DNA of 17,568 nt from Bacteroidales bacterium UBA4772. Its GTDB lineage: Bacteria; Bacteroidota; Bacteroidia; Bacteroidales; VadinHA17. Both the position numbers and the translations under genes were made by a program. Positions 7,438-13,334 of the stretch are shown one piece after another. Position 1 is the first letter of the stretch; each line of letters opens with the position of its first letter. The notes beneath the pieces are model-generated. The model was not told where the DNA came from. It worked only from the letters and a program-made list of their open reading frames with translations, and searched no databases. The stretch covers positions 155,042 through 172,609 of the forward strand of contig DHHM01000008.1 of NCBI GenBank assembly GCA_002403305.1, written 5' to 3'.

Positions 7438-8121
7438 ATGAAAACAAAAGCGCTTTTACTTATCACTTTCATTTTCAGTCTCATAACAGTAAACAACAGA
7501 ACTATGGCACAAGGACACACATTTCCGGAGCTTCCGTACGAATATAGTGCGCTGGAGCCCTACATTGACGCCCAGACGATGGAGATACATTATACAAAGC
7601 ATCACCGGGCTTATTTTGACAACTTTGTCAAGACAGTAACAGAAAACAAGATTGAGCACCTTTCACTTGAAGACATATTTGCAAAGGTAAGCGCATTCCC
7701 TGCAGCTATCCGTAACAACGGAGGCGGATACTACAACCATATGCTTTTCTGGCAGGTGATGGGACCCAATGCAGGCGGACAGCCTGAGGGTGCTCTTATG
7801 GATGCAATTAACAAGACCTTCGGATCATTCGACAGGTTTAAAACCGAATTTGAAAACGCAGCAAAAACGCAGTTTGGAAGCGGATGGGCATGGCTGGCAG
7901 TTGATGCGGACGGCAAGCTGTTCGTCTCCCAGACCTCAAACCAGGACAACCCGCTGATGGATGTTGCCGTAAAACGCGGAACACCGGTCCTGGCACTTGA
8001 TGTGTGGGAACATGCATACTATCTTAAGTATCAGAACCGCAGACCTGAATATGTAGGCAACTTCTGGAACGTGGTCAACTGGAAAAGGGTGGCTGAGCTC
8101 TACAAGGAAGCAGTGAAATAA
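7438..8121 (+). CDS. sod: Exported Fe/Mn superoxide dismutase, Mn-type residues
   Basis: The enzyme dismutates superoxide. Metal ligands are H51 (EIHYTKHH), H101 (YYNHMLFW), D188 and H192 (LDVWEHAYY); Y59 is the active-site gateway Tyr. GGGYYNH around 95-101 and Q169 in SNQDNPL place the outer-sphere Gln where Mn enzymes carry it, so Mn (or cambialistic) use is likelier than strict Fe. Unlike cytosolic Bacteroides SODs it has an N-terminal signal peptide (MKTKALLLITFIFSLI..., cleaved after about MAQ, residue 25), so it should act in the periplasm. Total length is 227 aa, mature about 202, normal for the family. It is followed by two strong terminators and is monocistronic. No exact -7 box was found upstream. 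Confidence 0.93.
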   Translation: MKTKALLLITFIFSLITVNNRTMAQGHTFPELPYEYSALEPYIDAQTMEIHYTKHHRAYFDNFVKTVTENKIEHLSLEDIFAKVSAFPAAIRNNGGGYYNHMLFWQVMGPNAGGQPEGALMDAINKTFGSFDRFKTEFENAAKTQFGSGWAWLAVDADGKLFVSQTSNQDNPLMDVAVKRGTPVLALDVWEHAYYLKYQNRRPEYVGNFWNVVNWKRVAELYKEAVK

Positions 8122-8150
8122 TATTTATTTGATCAGATAAACAATTGCAG

Positions 8151-8188
8151 AGGGGGCTCCGTGTGATGACGGGGCCCCCTTTGTTGTT
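8151..8188 (+). terminator. Intrinsic terminator after sod
   Basis: AGGGGGCTCCGT (8151-8162) and ACGGGGCCCCCT (8169-8180) form a 12-bp stem with one wobble pair and a 6-nt loop, followed by TTGTTGTT. It lies 30 nt after the sod stop. Confidence 0.85.
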
Positions 8189-8205
8189 ATAATGCCGGGA
8201 ATCAG

Positions 8206-8237
8206 GAGACGACTCAAACGAGGCGTCTCTTTTTTTT
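8206..8237 (+). terminator. Second intrinsic terminator after sod
   Basis: GAGACG (8206-8211) pairs with CGTCTC (8224-8229), with an inner CTC/GAG stem around AAAC and one A-G mismatch. Eight T residues follow (8230-8237). The orientation serves plus-strand transcripts, so it backs up the preceding terminator and protects the convergent ldhA-like gene. Confidence 0.85.
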
Positions 8238-8293
8238 ATCTGTCCTGATCCGGATTCATCAGATACGGGACAATTTCAATCCTCGGTCTCAGA

Positions 8294-9307
8294 TCAGTTA
8301 GGGCAGTTGTAGCAGACTTCGTTTTCCAGCTTGCGCCCCGCGAAGAAATCATCGATGTTCTTCAGTGTGGTCTCTGCGATGTTGCGGATAGCCTCGCGGG
8401 TAAAAAAGCCCTGGTGCGATGTGATAATCACGTTGTTGAAGCTCAGAAGCCGTGCCAGCACATCATCAGCCAGCACCCTGTCAGAGAGATCCTCGAAGAA
8501 GAACTGACTCTCCTCCTCGTACACATCCAGCCCGGCAGATCCGATCTGCCCGCTCTTGAGCCCCTCGATAAGGTCGGCAGTCCTGATCAGCTTGCCGCGA
8601 CCGGTGTTGATGAGCATCACCCCCCTCTTCATCATGCCTATTGACGACGAGTTGATCATGAACTCAGTCTCCTTCGTCAGCGGGCAGTTGAGCGAGATTA
8701 TATCGGACCTCCCGTAAAGCTCCTCAAGGCCAACATAGCTGGCGCCCGTCTCCGATGCAAACTGCTGGTCCGGGTATCTGTCGTTGAGGAGCACCTCCAT
8801 GCCAAAGCCCCGCAGGATCTGCGTCAGAACCTTCCCAATCCTTCCTGTGCCTATGACACCGGCGGTCTTGCCATACATATCGAACCCGAGCAGCCCGTTC
8901 AGGGCGAAATTGGTATCCCTGGTACGAAAGTAGGCCCTGTGAACCTTACGGTTTAGGGTCAGCATGAGTGCTACCGTATGCTCCGCGATGGCGTGCGGGG
9001 AATAAGCAGGCACCCGCGCTACAGTGACATTGTTCAGTGCCGCCTTCAGGTCGACGTTGTTGAAACCCGCAGAGCGAAGGGCGATAAGCTTCACCCCGTA
9101 CTCCTTGAGCTTCATGATCATCTCAGCATCTATTGTATCATTGACGAAAATGGCCACCGCATCATACCCCTGCGCCAGTACAACGTTGTCAGGTGTCAGG
9201 TGAAACTTGAAATATTTCACGGTAAATCCGAATTTGCTGTTCACTTCGTTGAACGACTCGATGTCATATGGTTTTGCATCAAAAAATGCAATTTTAATGT
9301 TACTCAT
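8294..9307 (-). CDS. ldhA: D-lactate dehydrogenase / D-2-hydroxyacid dehydrogenase
   Basis: This NAD-dependent cytosolic enzyme of the D-isomer-specific 2-hydroxyacid dehydrogenase family probably reduces pyruvate to D-lactate. The Rossmann loop VIGTGRIGK is at about 151-159. The catalytic set is R237 (NTGRG), E264 (LDVYEEE) and H298 (TSHQGFF), at positions close to E. coli LdhA. The phrases ALRSAGFNNVDL, AYSPHAIAEHTVALML and NCPLTKETEFMIN are typical of LdhA. Length 337 aa is normal and there is no signal peptide. It is convergent with sod and no redox partner is adjacent. Another 2-hydroxyacid substrate cannot be excluded. Confidence 0.9.
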   Translation of the reverse strand: MSNIKIAFFDAKPYDIESFNEVNSKFGFTVKYFKFHLTPDNVVLAQGYDAVAIFVNDTIDAEMIMKLKEYGVKLIALRSAGFNNVDLKAALNNVTVARVPAYSPHAIAEHTVALMLTLNRKVHRAYFRTRDTNFALNGLLGFDMYGKTAGVIGTGRIGKVLTQILRGFGMEVLLNDRYPDQQFASETGASYVGLEELYGRSDIISLNCPLTKETEFMINSSSIGMMKRGVMLINTGRGKLIRTADLIEGLKSGQIGSAGLDVYEEESQFFFEDLSDRVLADDVLARLLSFNNVIITSHQGFFTREAIRNIAETTLKNIDDFFAGRKLENEVCYNCPN

Positions 9308-9683
9308 GACTTTGGATTATGTTATCAGGATAACACTGGCCATCTGTTTTTGTTCTTCCGGAGTCGGTTAACATTACCGGTGGGCCACTTGCGTCATGTA
9401 GGCGATCACAAATATCGTCGGGTTGATATTCTTCTTCCGGACTAACTTATTCAGCCGTGCACTTCCACTCTGACGGGCTCAATGATTCTGCCAGGCTCCT
9501 TTACTCTCCCATGATCATTGATTCTGCCAGGCTCCTTTGCTCTCCCGGGATCATTGATTCAGCCGGAAACTTTTGACCTGTTGCGCACTTTTGTTCTGTC
9601 GGGTACTTTGATTGTAATAGCGGATTTACTAATTTCATATCCTTCAAATCGCTGATGCGTCAATACCAACACCAAATAACCAA
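9308..9683. other. Divergent intergenic region between ldhA-like and GH5 genes
   Basis: These 376 bp hold the 36-bp tandem repeat described separately and must contain the promoters of both divergent genes. No exact TAnnTTTG box is found for either. GTACTTTG about 70 nt before the GH5 start is a weak candidate only. Open frames here lack protein-like sequence. I see no RNA gene. Confidence 0.4.
9483..9566. repeat. 36-bp tandem repeat, about 2.3 copies
   Basis: Units begin with TGATTCTGCCAGGCTCCTTT at 9483 and 9519, and a partial unit TGATTCAGCCGG starts at 9555. The first two units differ at only a few positions (actctcccatgatcat versus gctctcccgggatcat). The period is exactly 36 bp. It lies upstream of the GH5 gene; no function is evident. 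Confidence 0.8.
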
Positions 9684-10748
9684 ATGAAAACAAAATCGCT
9701 CTTTCATGTTATTCTGCTCATAGCCTTCGTAGCAACTCCGGTACTGGCCGCCCAGGATGCCAAACCGTGGTACTTTGGTGACCCGACATCACGCCCGGAC
9801 CCTGATCCGAAGGCAAAAACCCTTCCCCTGATAAAGGTTCAGGGCAATAGATTCGTCACTCCGGACGGTGAGAGTGTACTCTTACGCGGATTATCCATCT
9901 CCGACCCTGACAAGATCGAACGACAGGGACACTGGAATAAAGCTCATTTCGGGCAGGTTAAAAAAGCGGGGGCGATGATCGTCCGCATCCCGGTCCACCC
10001 TGTAGCATGGCGTGAACGGACTCCGGAAAAATACATGGCACTGTTGCGGGAGGCGGTGGAGTGGTGCACCGACCTGGGAATGTACGTGATAATCGACTGG
10101 CACTCCATCGGTAACCTCTGGATGGAGCTCTTTCAGGATCCGATGTACAACACCACCAAGACCGAAACCTTTGAGTTCTGGAGGACCATTGCGCGTAACT
10201 TTGCGGGGCATAACACGGTAGCTTTCTATGAGTTGTTTAACGAGCCAACTATCTATCGCGGCGAACTGGGATCGCTTCCCTGGACAGAGTGGAAGAAGAT
10301 AAATGAGCAGATGATCAGCCTGATCAGGGCTTATGACAGGGAGACCATACCGCTGGTGGCGGGGCTCGACTGGGCCTATGACCTCTCCCCTTTACGCGAT
10401 GACCCGATAAATGCCGCAGGGATAGCCTATGTGACACATCCCTATGCCTTCAAGCGCGGCCAGCCCTGGGAGCCCCGGTGGGAGGAGAATTTTGCATTTG
10501 CTGCCGCCTCGGTGCCAGTGGTTGCCACGGAGTTCGGGCTGCACACAGACATGGCATCGCCTGATTACCACGATTATGGCAATCGCATCATCAGGTTCCT
10601 CGAGGATAGGGGGATAAGCTGGATGTGCTGGATATACGATCCCGAATGGTGGCCCCAGATGCTAAAGTCATGGAACTATGAACTGACCTCTGGAGGCGAG
10701 TTCCTGAGCAAGGCTATGAAGGGAGAACTCGATTTCCAGAAAAAGTAG
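9684..10748 (+). CDS. Secreted glycoside hydrolase family 5 (cellulase-like)
   Basis: A retaining GH5 TIM-barrel hydrolase. The signal peptide MKTKSLFHVILLIAFVATPV is cleaved near residue 23, so the enzyme is periplasmic or secreted. The catalytic acid/base is E187 in YELFNEPT and the nucleophile E283 in VVATEFG. Supporting residues are R101 (IVRIPVHP), H140 (IIDWHS), H252 (VTHPYAF) and the aromatic WMCWIYDPEWW stretch (313-323). The phrase NRFVTPDGESVLLRGLSI before the barrel is the usual first strand of GH5. There is no carbohydrate-binding module or sorting domain in the 354 aa. No SusCD pair or other glycosidase is adjacent, so it is not in a recognisable polysaccharide locus. The family is certain; the substrate (beta-1,4-glucan, mannan or other) cannot be read from sequence. 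Confidence 0.9.
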   Translation: MKTKSLFHVILLIAFVATPVLAAQDAKPWYFGDPTSRPDPDPKAKTLPLIKVQGNRFVTPDGESVLLRGLSISDPDKIERQGHWNKAHFGQVKKAGAMIVRIPVHPVAWRERTPEKYMALLREAVEWCTDLGMYVIIDWHSIGNLWMELFQDPMYNTTKTETFEFWRTIARNFAGHNTVAFYELFNEPTIYRGELGSLPWTEWKKINEQMISLIRAYDRETIPLVAGLDWAYDLSPLRDDPINAAGIAYVTHPYAFKRGQPWEPRWEENFAFAAASVPVVATEFGLHTDMASPDYHDYGNRIIRFLEDRGISWMCWIYDPEWWPQMLKSWNYELTSGGEFLSKAMKGELDFQKK

Positions 10749-10996
10749 AGTGACGCTCTGCACAGAGCAGGCATATCCGCTTCAGTAAGCCGACAGAATC
10801 ACGGTGGTCAGTCAGGCAACGATTATTAAGCTTATGGCTTAGGAAGGCTGCGGCCAGGACAAGCTGCTGTCAGTCAGGTTACAACTAATGATTGCTACAG
10901 TCAGGCGGGCTACATCCAAGTCAGGCTTCGGCTCAGTCAACCTCCGGTTAAGCCGGGCCATGGCCGGTCCTCCAGTCGTCGGACTGTCGGGCGGAC
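10749..10996. other. Convergent intergenic spacer with repeated cagtcagg words
   Basis: The 248-bp, G/C-rich spacer between GH5 and the convergent aldo/keto reductase contains several irregularly spaced copies of (gt)cagtcagg or agtcagg (near 10808, 10871, 10898 and 10918). It also has a perfect palindrome GGCCATGGCC (10956-10965). No T-tract terminator and no ORF stand out. Confidence 0.4.
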
Positions 10997-11950
10997 CTAA
11001 GCCCTGAACAATGGATTACCTTTCAGGGCTTTCTCTTTGATGTCACGAACCTCTGATTCGTCGAGTGGTTTCAGCCTGTCAGCAATGGCCATCGCCTGCA
11101 TGAACAGATTTTCATCTCCCGGAGGGATGGCTGCTGTCACAGGATGCGAGAGAGTAAACCGCAAGCCCATGGTTATATCCTCCTCTGTCATCAGCGGTTC
11201 ATACCAGCACTTGGGGTAGGCCGACCTGTCCGCACCCTCAGGCCACGGTCCTCTCGCCATCGCCTTCAGGGCCAGGTTACCCATGTTCTTCTTCATAGCT
11301 TTTTCCATCACTTGCGGTCCGAAGTTGCCGGCATGCCAGGTGGCATAGTTAAACGGGAAAAGTATGGTGTCAAAGTCAAACCGCTCCATCAGCACCATGG
11401 CAGCCTCCACGGAGTGTGCCGAGAACCCGATAAACCTGATCTTCCCCTCCTGTCTTGCCTCCAGAAAAGCTTCCATCGCCCCACCAGGAGCGAGCAGGGT
11501 GTCGACATCTGCCATTTCGGTAACGGCATGATGCTGGTACAGGTCAAAGTGGTCGGTTCGCATGTTCTTAAGCGACTGCTCCAGCTCCTTGCGGGCTTCG
11601 TCTTTTGTCCTCATGGTGGTCTTGCAGGCCAGGAAGACATCCTTCCGGTAGGGTTCAAGGGCGGGACCCAGTTTAACTTCCGCATCACCGTATGACGGGG
11701 CAACATCGAAATAGTTGATGCCGGCATCTATTGCCTTTCTGACTCGCTCAGACGCTTCTGATGGTGTTGCGTTCATGACCACGATCCCTCCGAATCCGAT
11801 TACAGAGAGGATCTCCCCGGTCCTGCCGAGGGATCTTTTCTCAATCTTTCCGGGAACGATCTTCCTGGCTATTCCCGATAAATCAGCGGGGAACAGGGTG
11901 ATGGCAGGTACTGCGGTTGCTGCCGCGGCAATAAACTTTCTTCTTTTCAT
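10997..11950 (-). CDS. Tat-exported aldo/keto reductase
   Basis: An NAD(P)H-dependent oxidoreductase of the aldo/keto reductase superfamily. The tetrad is D82 and Y87 (YFDVAPSYGDAE), K110 (FLACKT) and H141 (DLYQHHA). The barrel start RSLGRTGEILSVIGFGG and the IRFIGFSAHS strand are typical. The N-terminus MKRRKFIAAAATAVPAITLF has a twin-arginine motif and hydrophobic stretch, so the protein is probably exported folded with its cofactor, as in many Bacteroidota Tat-linked AKRs. Length 317 aa is normal. It lies 93 bp downstream of the creatininase-family gene on the same strand and could be co-transcribed with it. The substrate is unknown. Confidence 0.87.
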   Translation of the reverse strand: MKRRKFIAAAATAVPAITLFPADLSGIARKIVPGKIEKRSLGRTGEILSVIGFGGIVVMNATPSEASERVRKAIDAGINYFDVAPSYGDAEVKLGPALEPYRKDVFLACKTTMRTKDEARKELEQSLKNMRTDHFDLYQHHAVTEMADVDTLLAPGGAMEAFLEARQEGKIRFIGFSAHSVEAAMVLMERFDFDTILFPFNYATWHAGNFGPQVMEKAMKKNMGNLALKAMARGPWPEGADRSAYPKCWYEPLMTEEDITMGLRFTLSHPVTAAIPPGDENLFMQAMAIADRLKPLDESEVRDIKEKALKGNPLFRA

Positions 11951-12043
11951 CCGATTAGGTTTCTATTTTGTTGGTCGAATGGCACTTGCATGAAATAGTA
12001 TAATTAAACTCTTTTCTGAGCTCTTGCACAAGCACGTTTCACC

Positions 12044-12928
12044 TCATTTGGCTTTAACGGGAGCCTCGCTCCGGTCAAAGAACTCATCCTGGAGTTGCTC
12101 AATGTCATTATTATTCTTGAGATAACATATCAGCCCGGCAAGTTGTTTGGCATCCTTCTCAATAAGGAGTTCTCCAAGCCTGGCATTGGGTTCCAAAAAG
12201 TCTCCGGCGAAATGGTTGGGGTACCTGGCATACCAGTGAATGCCCGTAAAGGCATTGGGCATCTGCGACAGCCTTATCAGGTTGGCACCGGATTCCTGGC
12301 CGATGACTTCAGCATGAACCAGGTCAGGCCGGATATATGACATCATTGCCGTCTCCTCCTCTCCGGCATGACCATCCAGCTTAGCCTTCTTCAGTGGGTT
12401 GATCTCCCTGTCATACTCAGGGTCGGCTCCCGGCTGGAAGAGAACAACCACGTAGTCTCTCCTCTCTGCCAGTTGCGACTGGCAAAAATATTGAAGAAAA
12501 TAGGTGCTCCCCCCGTGTCCGTTGAAAAGAATGATCTTCTTCATGCCGTTTCGCGAGAGCTCTTCGCAGCTCTCCTCCAGCATCTGCCATATCAGGTCGT
12601 TGCTGTAAGCAATGGTTCCGGGCTGGTGTTTCGCCTCGAATATCTGTCCGGCATAATATGGCGGGAAAACCACCGCATACTCCTTATGGGCTGCCGAGAA
12701 GACTGCGGCGCGTGCTTCATAGAGATCGGTACCGAGAGGCAGGTGTCTGGAATGCTTCTCCATAATGCCCATGGGAATGACGCATACTCCCCCCGAAAGC
12801 TCCACCGCCTCCGCAAACTGTGGTGAGGTCATCTCTTCCATCTGGCATGGCAGTGTAGGTGTGTTGTTCTGGGCTGACAGGGCTGCAGATGCCAGAATCA
12901 ATAACAACAGGCTAACTGGTCTTATCAT
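12044..12928 (-). CDS. Exported creatininase-family amidohydrolase
   Basis: Metal-dependent amidohydrolase related to creatininase and mycofactocin protein MftE. Seen motifs are GIMEKHSRHLPLGTD (E57, H59, D68; canonical GSxEQHGPHLPLxTD), FNGHGGS (H138) and DGHAGEEET (H187, E190-E192), covering the expected binuclear metal ligands. A signal peptide (MIRPVSLLLLILASAALSAQ) makes it periplasmic, unlike the cytosolic enzymes. Length 294 aa includes a C-terminal helical tail (YLKNNNDIEQLQDEFFDR). It precedes the aldo/keto reductase on the same strand with a 93-bp gap. No mycofactocin or creatine genes are visible, so the substrate is unknown. Confidence 0.85.
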   Translation of the reverse strand: MIRPVSLLLLILASAALSAQNNTPTLPCQMEEMTSPQFAEAVELSGGVCVIPMGIMEKHSRHLPLGTDLYEARAAVFSAAHKEYAVVFPPYYAGQIFEAKHQPGTIAYSNDLIWQMLEESCEELSRNGMKKIILFNGHGGSTYFLQYFCQSQLAERRDYVVVLFQPGADPEYDREINPLKKAKLDGHAGEEETAMMSYIRPDLVHAEVIGQESGANLIRLSQMPNAFTGIHWYARYPNHFAGDFLEPNARLGELLIEKDAKQLAGLICYLKNNNDIEQLQDEFFDRSEAPVKAK

Positions 12929-12962
12929 GATATTTTATTGCTTAATGAGGTTGATATAAATA

Positions 12963-12993
12963 TAAAAAAAATACCGCACATATATGAGGTATT
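12963..12993 (-). terminator. Minus-strand terminator beside the tRNA-like remnant
   Basis: On the minus strand AATACC (12993-12988) pairs with GGTATT (12975-12970), with CATATATG inside the loop, and a run of T follows (12970-12964). It lies immediately downstream of the 3' end of the tRNA-like copy at 12999, so it is probably the original terminator of the tRNA transcript. It also sits just before the creatininase-family gene. Confidence 0.55.
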
Positions 12994-12998
12994 CTGAT

Positions 12999-13080
12999 GT
13001 CGGTCTGCAGGGACTCGAATGCTGACGCTTGCGGTCAGCACCCTGACTTCTGCTGCACCGAACGTCAGGGCCCTGGACCC
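12999..13080 (-). pseudogene. Degenerate tRNA-Lys-like 3' copy interrupted at the T-loop
   Basis: On the minus strand GGGTCCAGGG (13080-13071) and TTCGAGTCCCTGCAGACCG (13019-13001) reproduce the variable/T-arm and the 3' acceptor strand of the tRNA copy at 13130-13178 with one base change. A 51-bp insert (13020-13070) separates them exactly at the T-stem/T-loop boundary. Further upstream GGGCAGAGC resembles a D-arm, but the anticodon arm does not fold properly. It is probably a remnant of an earlier attachment site. An interspersed repeat that happens to target the tRNA end is the alternative. Confidence 0.5.
13020..13070. repeat. Twin-hairpin insertion (51 bp) in the tRNA-like copy
   Basis: TGCTGAC (13020-13026) pairs with GTCAGCA (13034-13040), and CCCTGAC (13041-13047) with GTCAGGG (13064-13070). 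The two 7-bp stems abut and together fill the whole interruption. The layout resembles REP/BIME-type palindromic units. No target duplication is clear. Confidence 0.55.
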
Positions 13081-13100
13081 TCACGACACAAGTGTCGGGA
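13081..13100. repeat. Small palindrome sharing a module with the left-end repeat
   Basis: CGACAC (13084-13089) and GTGTCG (13092-13097) form a 6-bp inverted repeat around AA. The flanking pattern TCACGAC...GTGTCGGG matches that at 88-113, suggesting a dispersed palindromic element. Confidence 0.4.
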
Positions 13101-13129
13101 TGCTCTGCCCAGGGATCAGTCTGAGATTT

Positions 13130-13178
13130 TGGTCGGTCTGCAGGGATTCGAACCCTGGACCCGCTGATTAAGAGTCAG
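13130..13178 (-). pseudogene. 3' half of tRNA-Lys(CUU), attachment-site remnant
   Basis: On the minus strand I can fold the anticodon loop CTCTTAA (13174-13168, anticodon CUU), the 3' anticodon stem, GGGTCC, a perfect T-arm (CAGGG, loop TTCGAAT, CCCTG), the 3' acceptor strand CAGACCG, discriminator A and encoded CCA (ending at 13130). Upstream of the anticodon loop homology stops: four of five anticodon-stem pairs survive, and there is no D-arm or 5' acceptor strand. A tyrosine recombinase gene begins 157 bp away, so this is best read as one att end of an element that inserted into tRNA-Lys. The intact tRNA should lie at the other end, outside the window. It is not a functional tRNA as seen. 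Confidence 0.8.
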
Positions 13179-13201
13179 TTTTAGTCTACATTTCGATACT
13201 T

Positions 13202-13261
13202 CTCAATACCTCTCAATCATTTATCAATATCGCTGGTATACAGCAACTTATTTTGCTCAAT
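13202..13261 (+). promoter_or_regulatory. Candidate integrase arm-type sites (phased TCAAT repeats)
   Basis: TCAAT occurs at 13203, 13213, 13224 and 13257, spaced 10, 11 and 33 bp, that is on one helix face; three copies extend to CTCAAT. An inverted ATTGA lies at 13304-13308. The cluster lies between the tRNA att core and the recombinase start, where arm-type sites of tyrosine recombinases usually sit. The words are short and the region AT-rich, so chance is possible. Confidence 0.35.
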
Positions 13262-13270
13262 AATTAGCAT

Positions 13271-13295
13271 AATTGTTCGACAATTGTTATCTTTG
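13271..13295 (+). promoter_or_regulatory. Integrase promoter -7 box with adjacent inverted repeat
   Basis: TATCTTTG (13288-13295) matches TAnnTTTG exactly, 39 nt before the integrase ATG. Immediately upstream AATTGT-TCG-ACAATT (13271-13285) is a perfect 6-bp inverted repeat in the -20 to -35 zone, a possible operator. No -33 TTTG is found at normal spacing. Confidence 0.45.
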
Positions 13296-13334
13296 TGTAT
13301 CAAATTGAGTATCGTAATAATTTAATTTGACACC

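Noticed and set aside
9483..9566. CRISPR array
   Set aside because: The period is uniform with no unique spacers between repeats; it is a direct tandem repeat.
11144..11695. 183-aa plus-strand ORF opposite the aldo/keto reductase
   Set aside because: Shadow of a gene with an intact catalytic tetrad; low-complexity His/Arg/Leu composition typical of antisense frames.
12368..12826. 152-aa plus-strand ORF opposite the creatininase-family gene
   Set aside because: It overlaps a protein with clear family motifs on the other strand and has no protein-like pattern or start context.
13081..13128. Complete second tRNA (D-arm-like GGGCAGAGC with an anticodon arm CGACACTTGTGTCG)
   Set aside because: The loop of the presumed anticodon arm is not 7 nt with a 5-bp stem, and the 5' acceptor strand is missing, so it cannot be called a tRNA gene.
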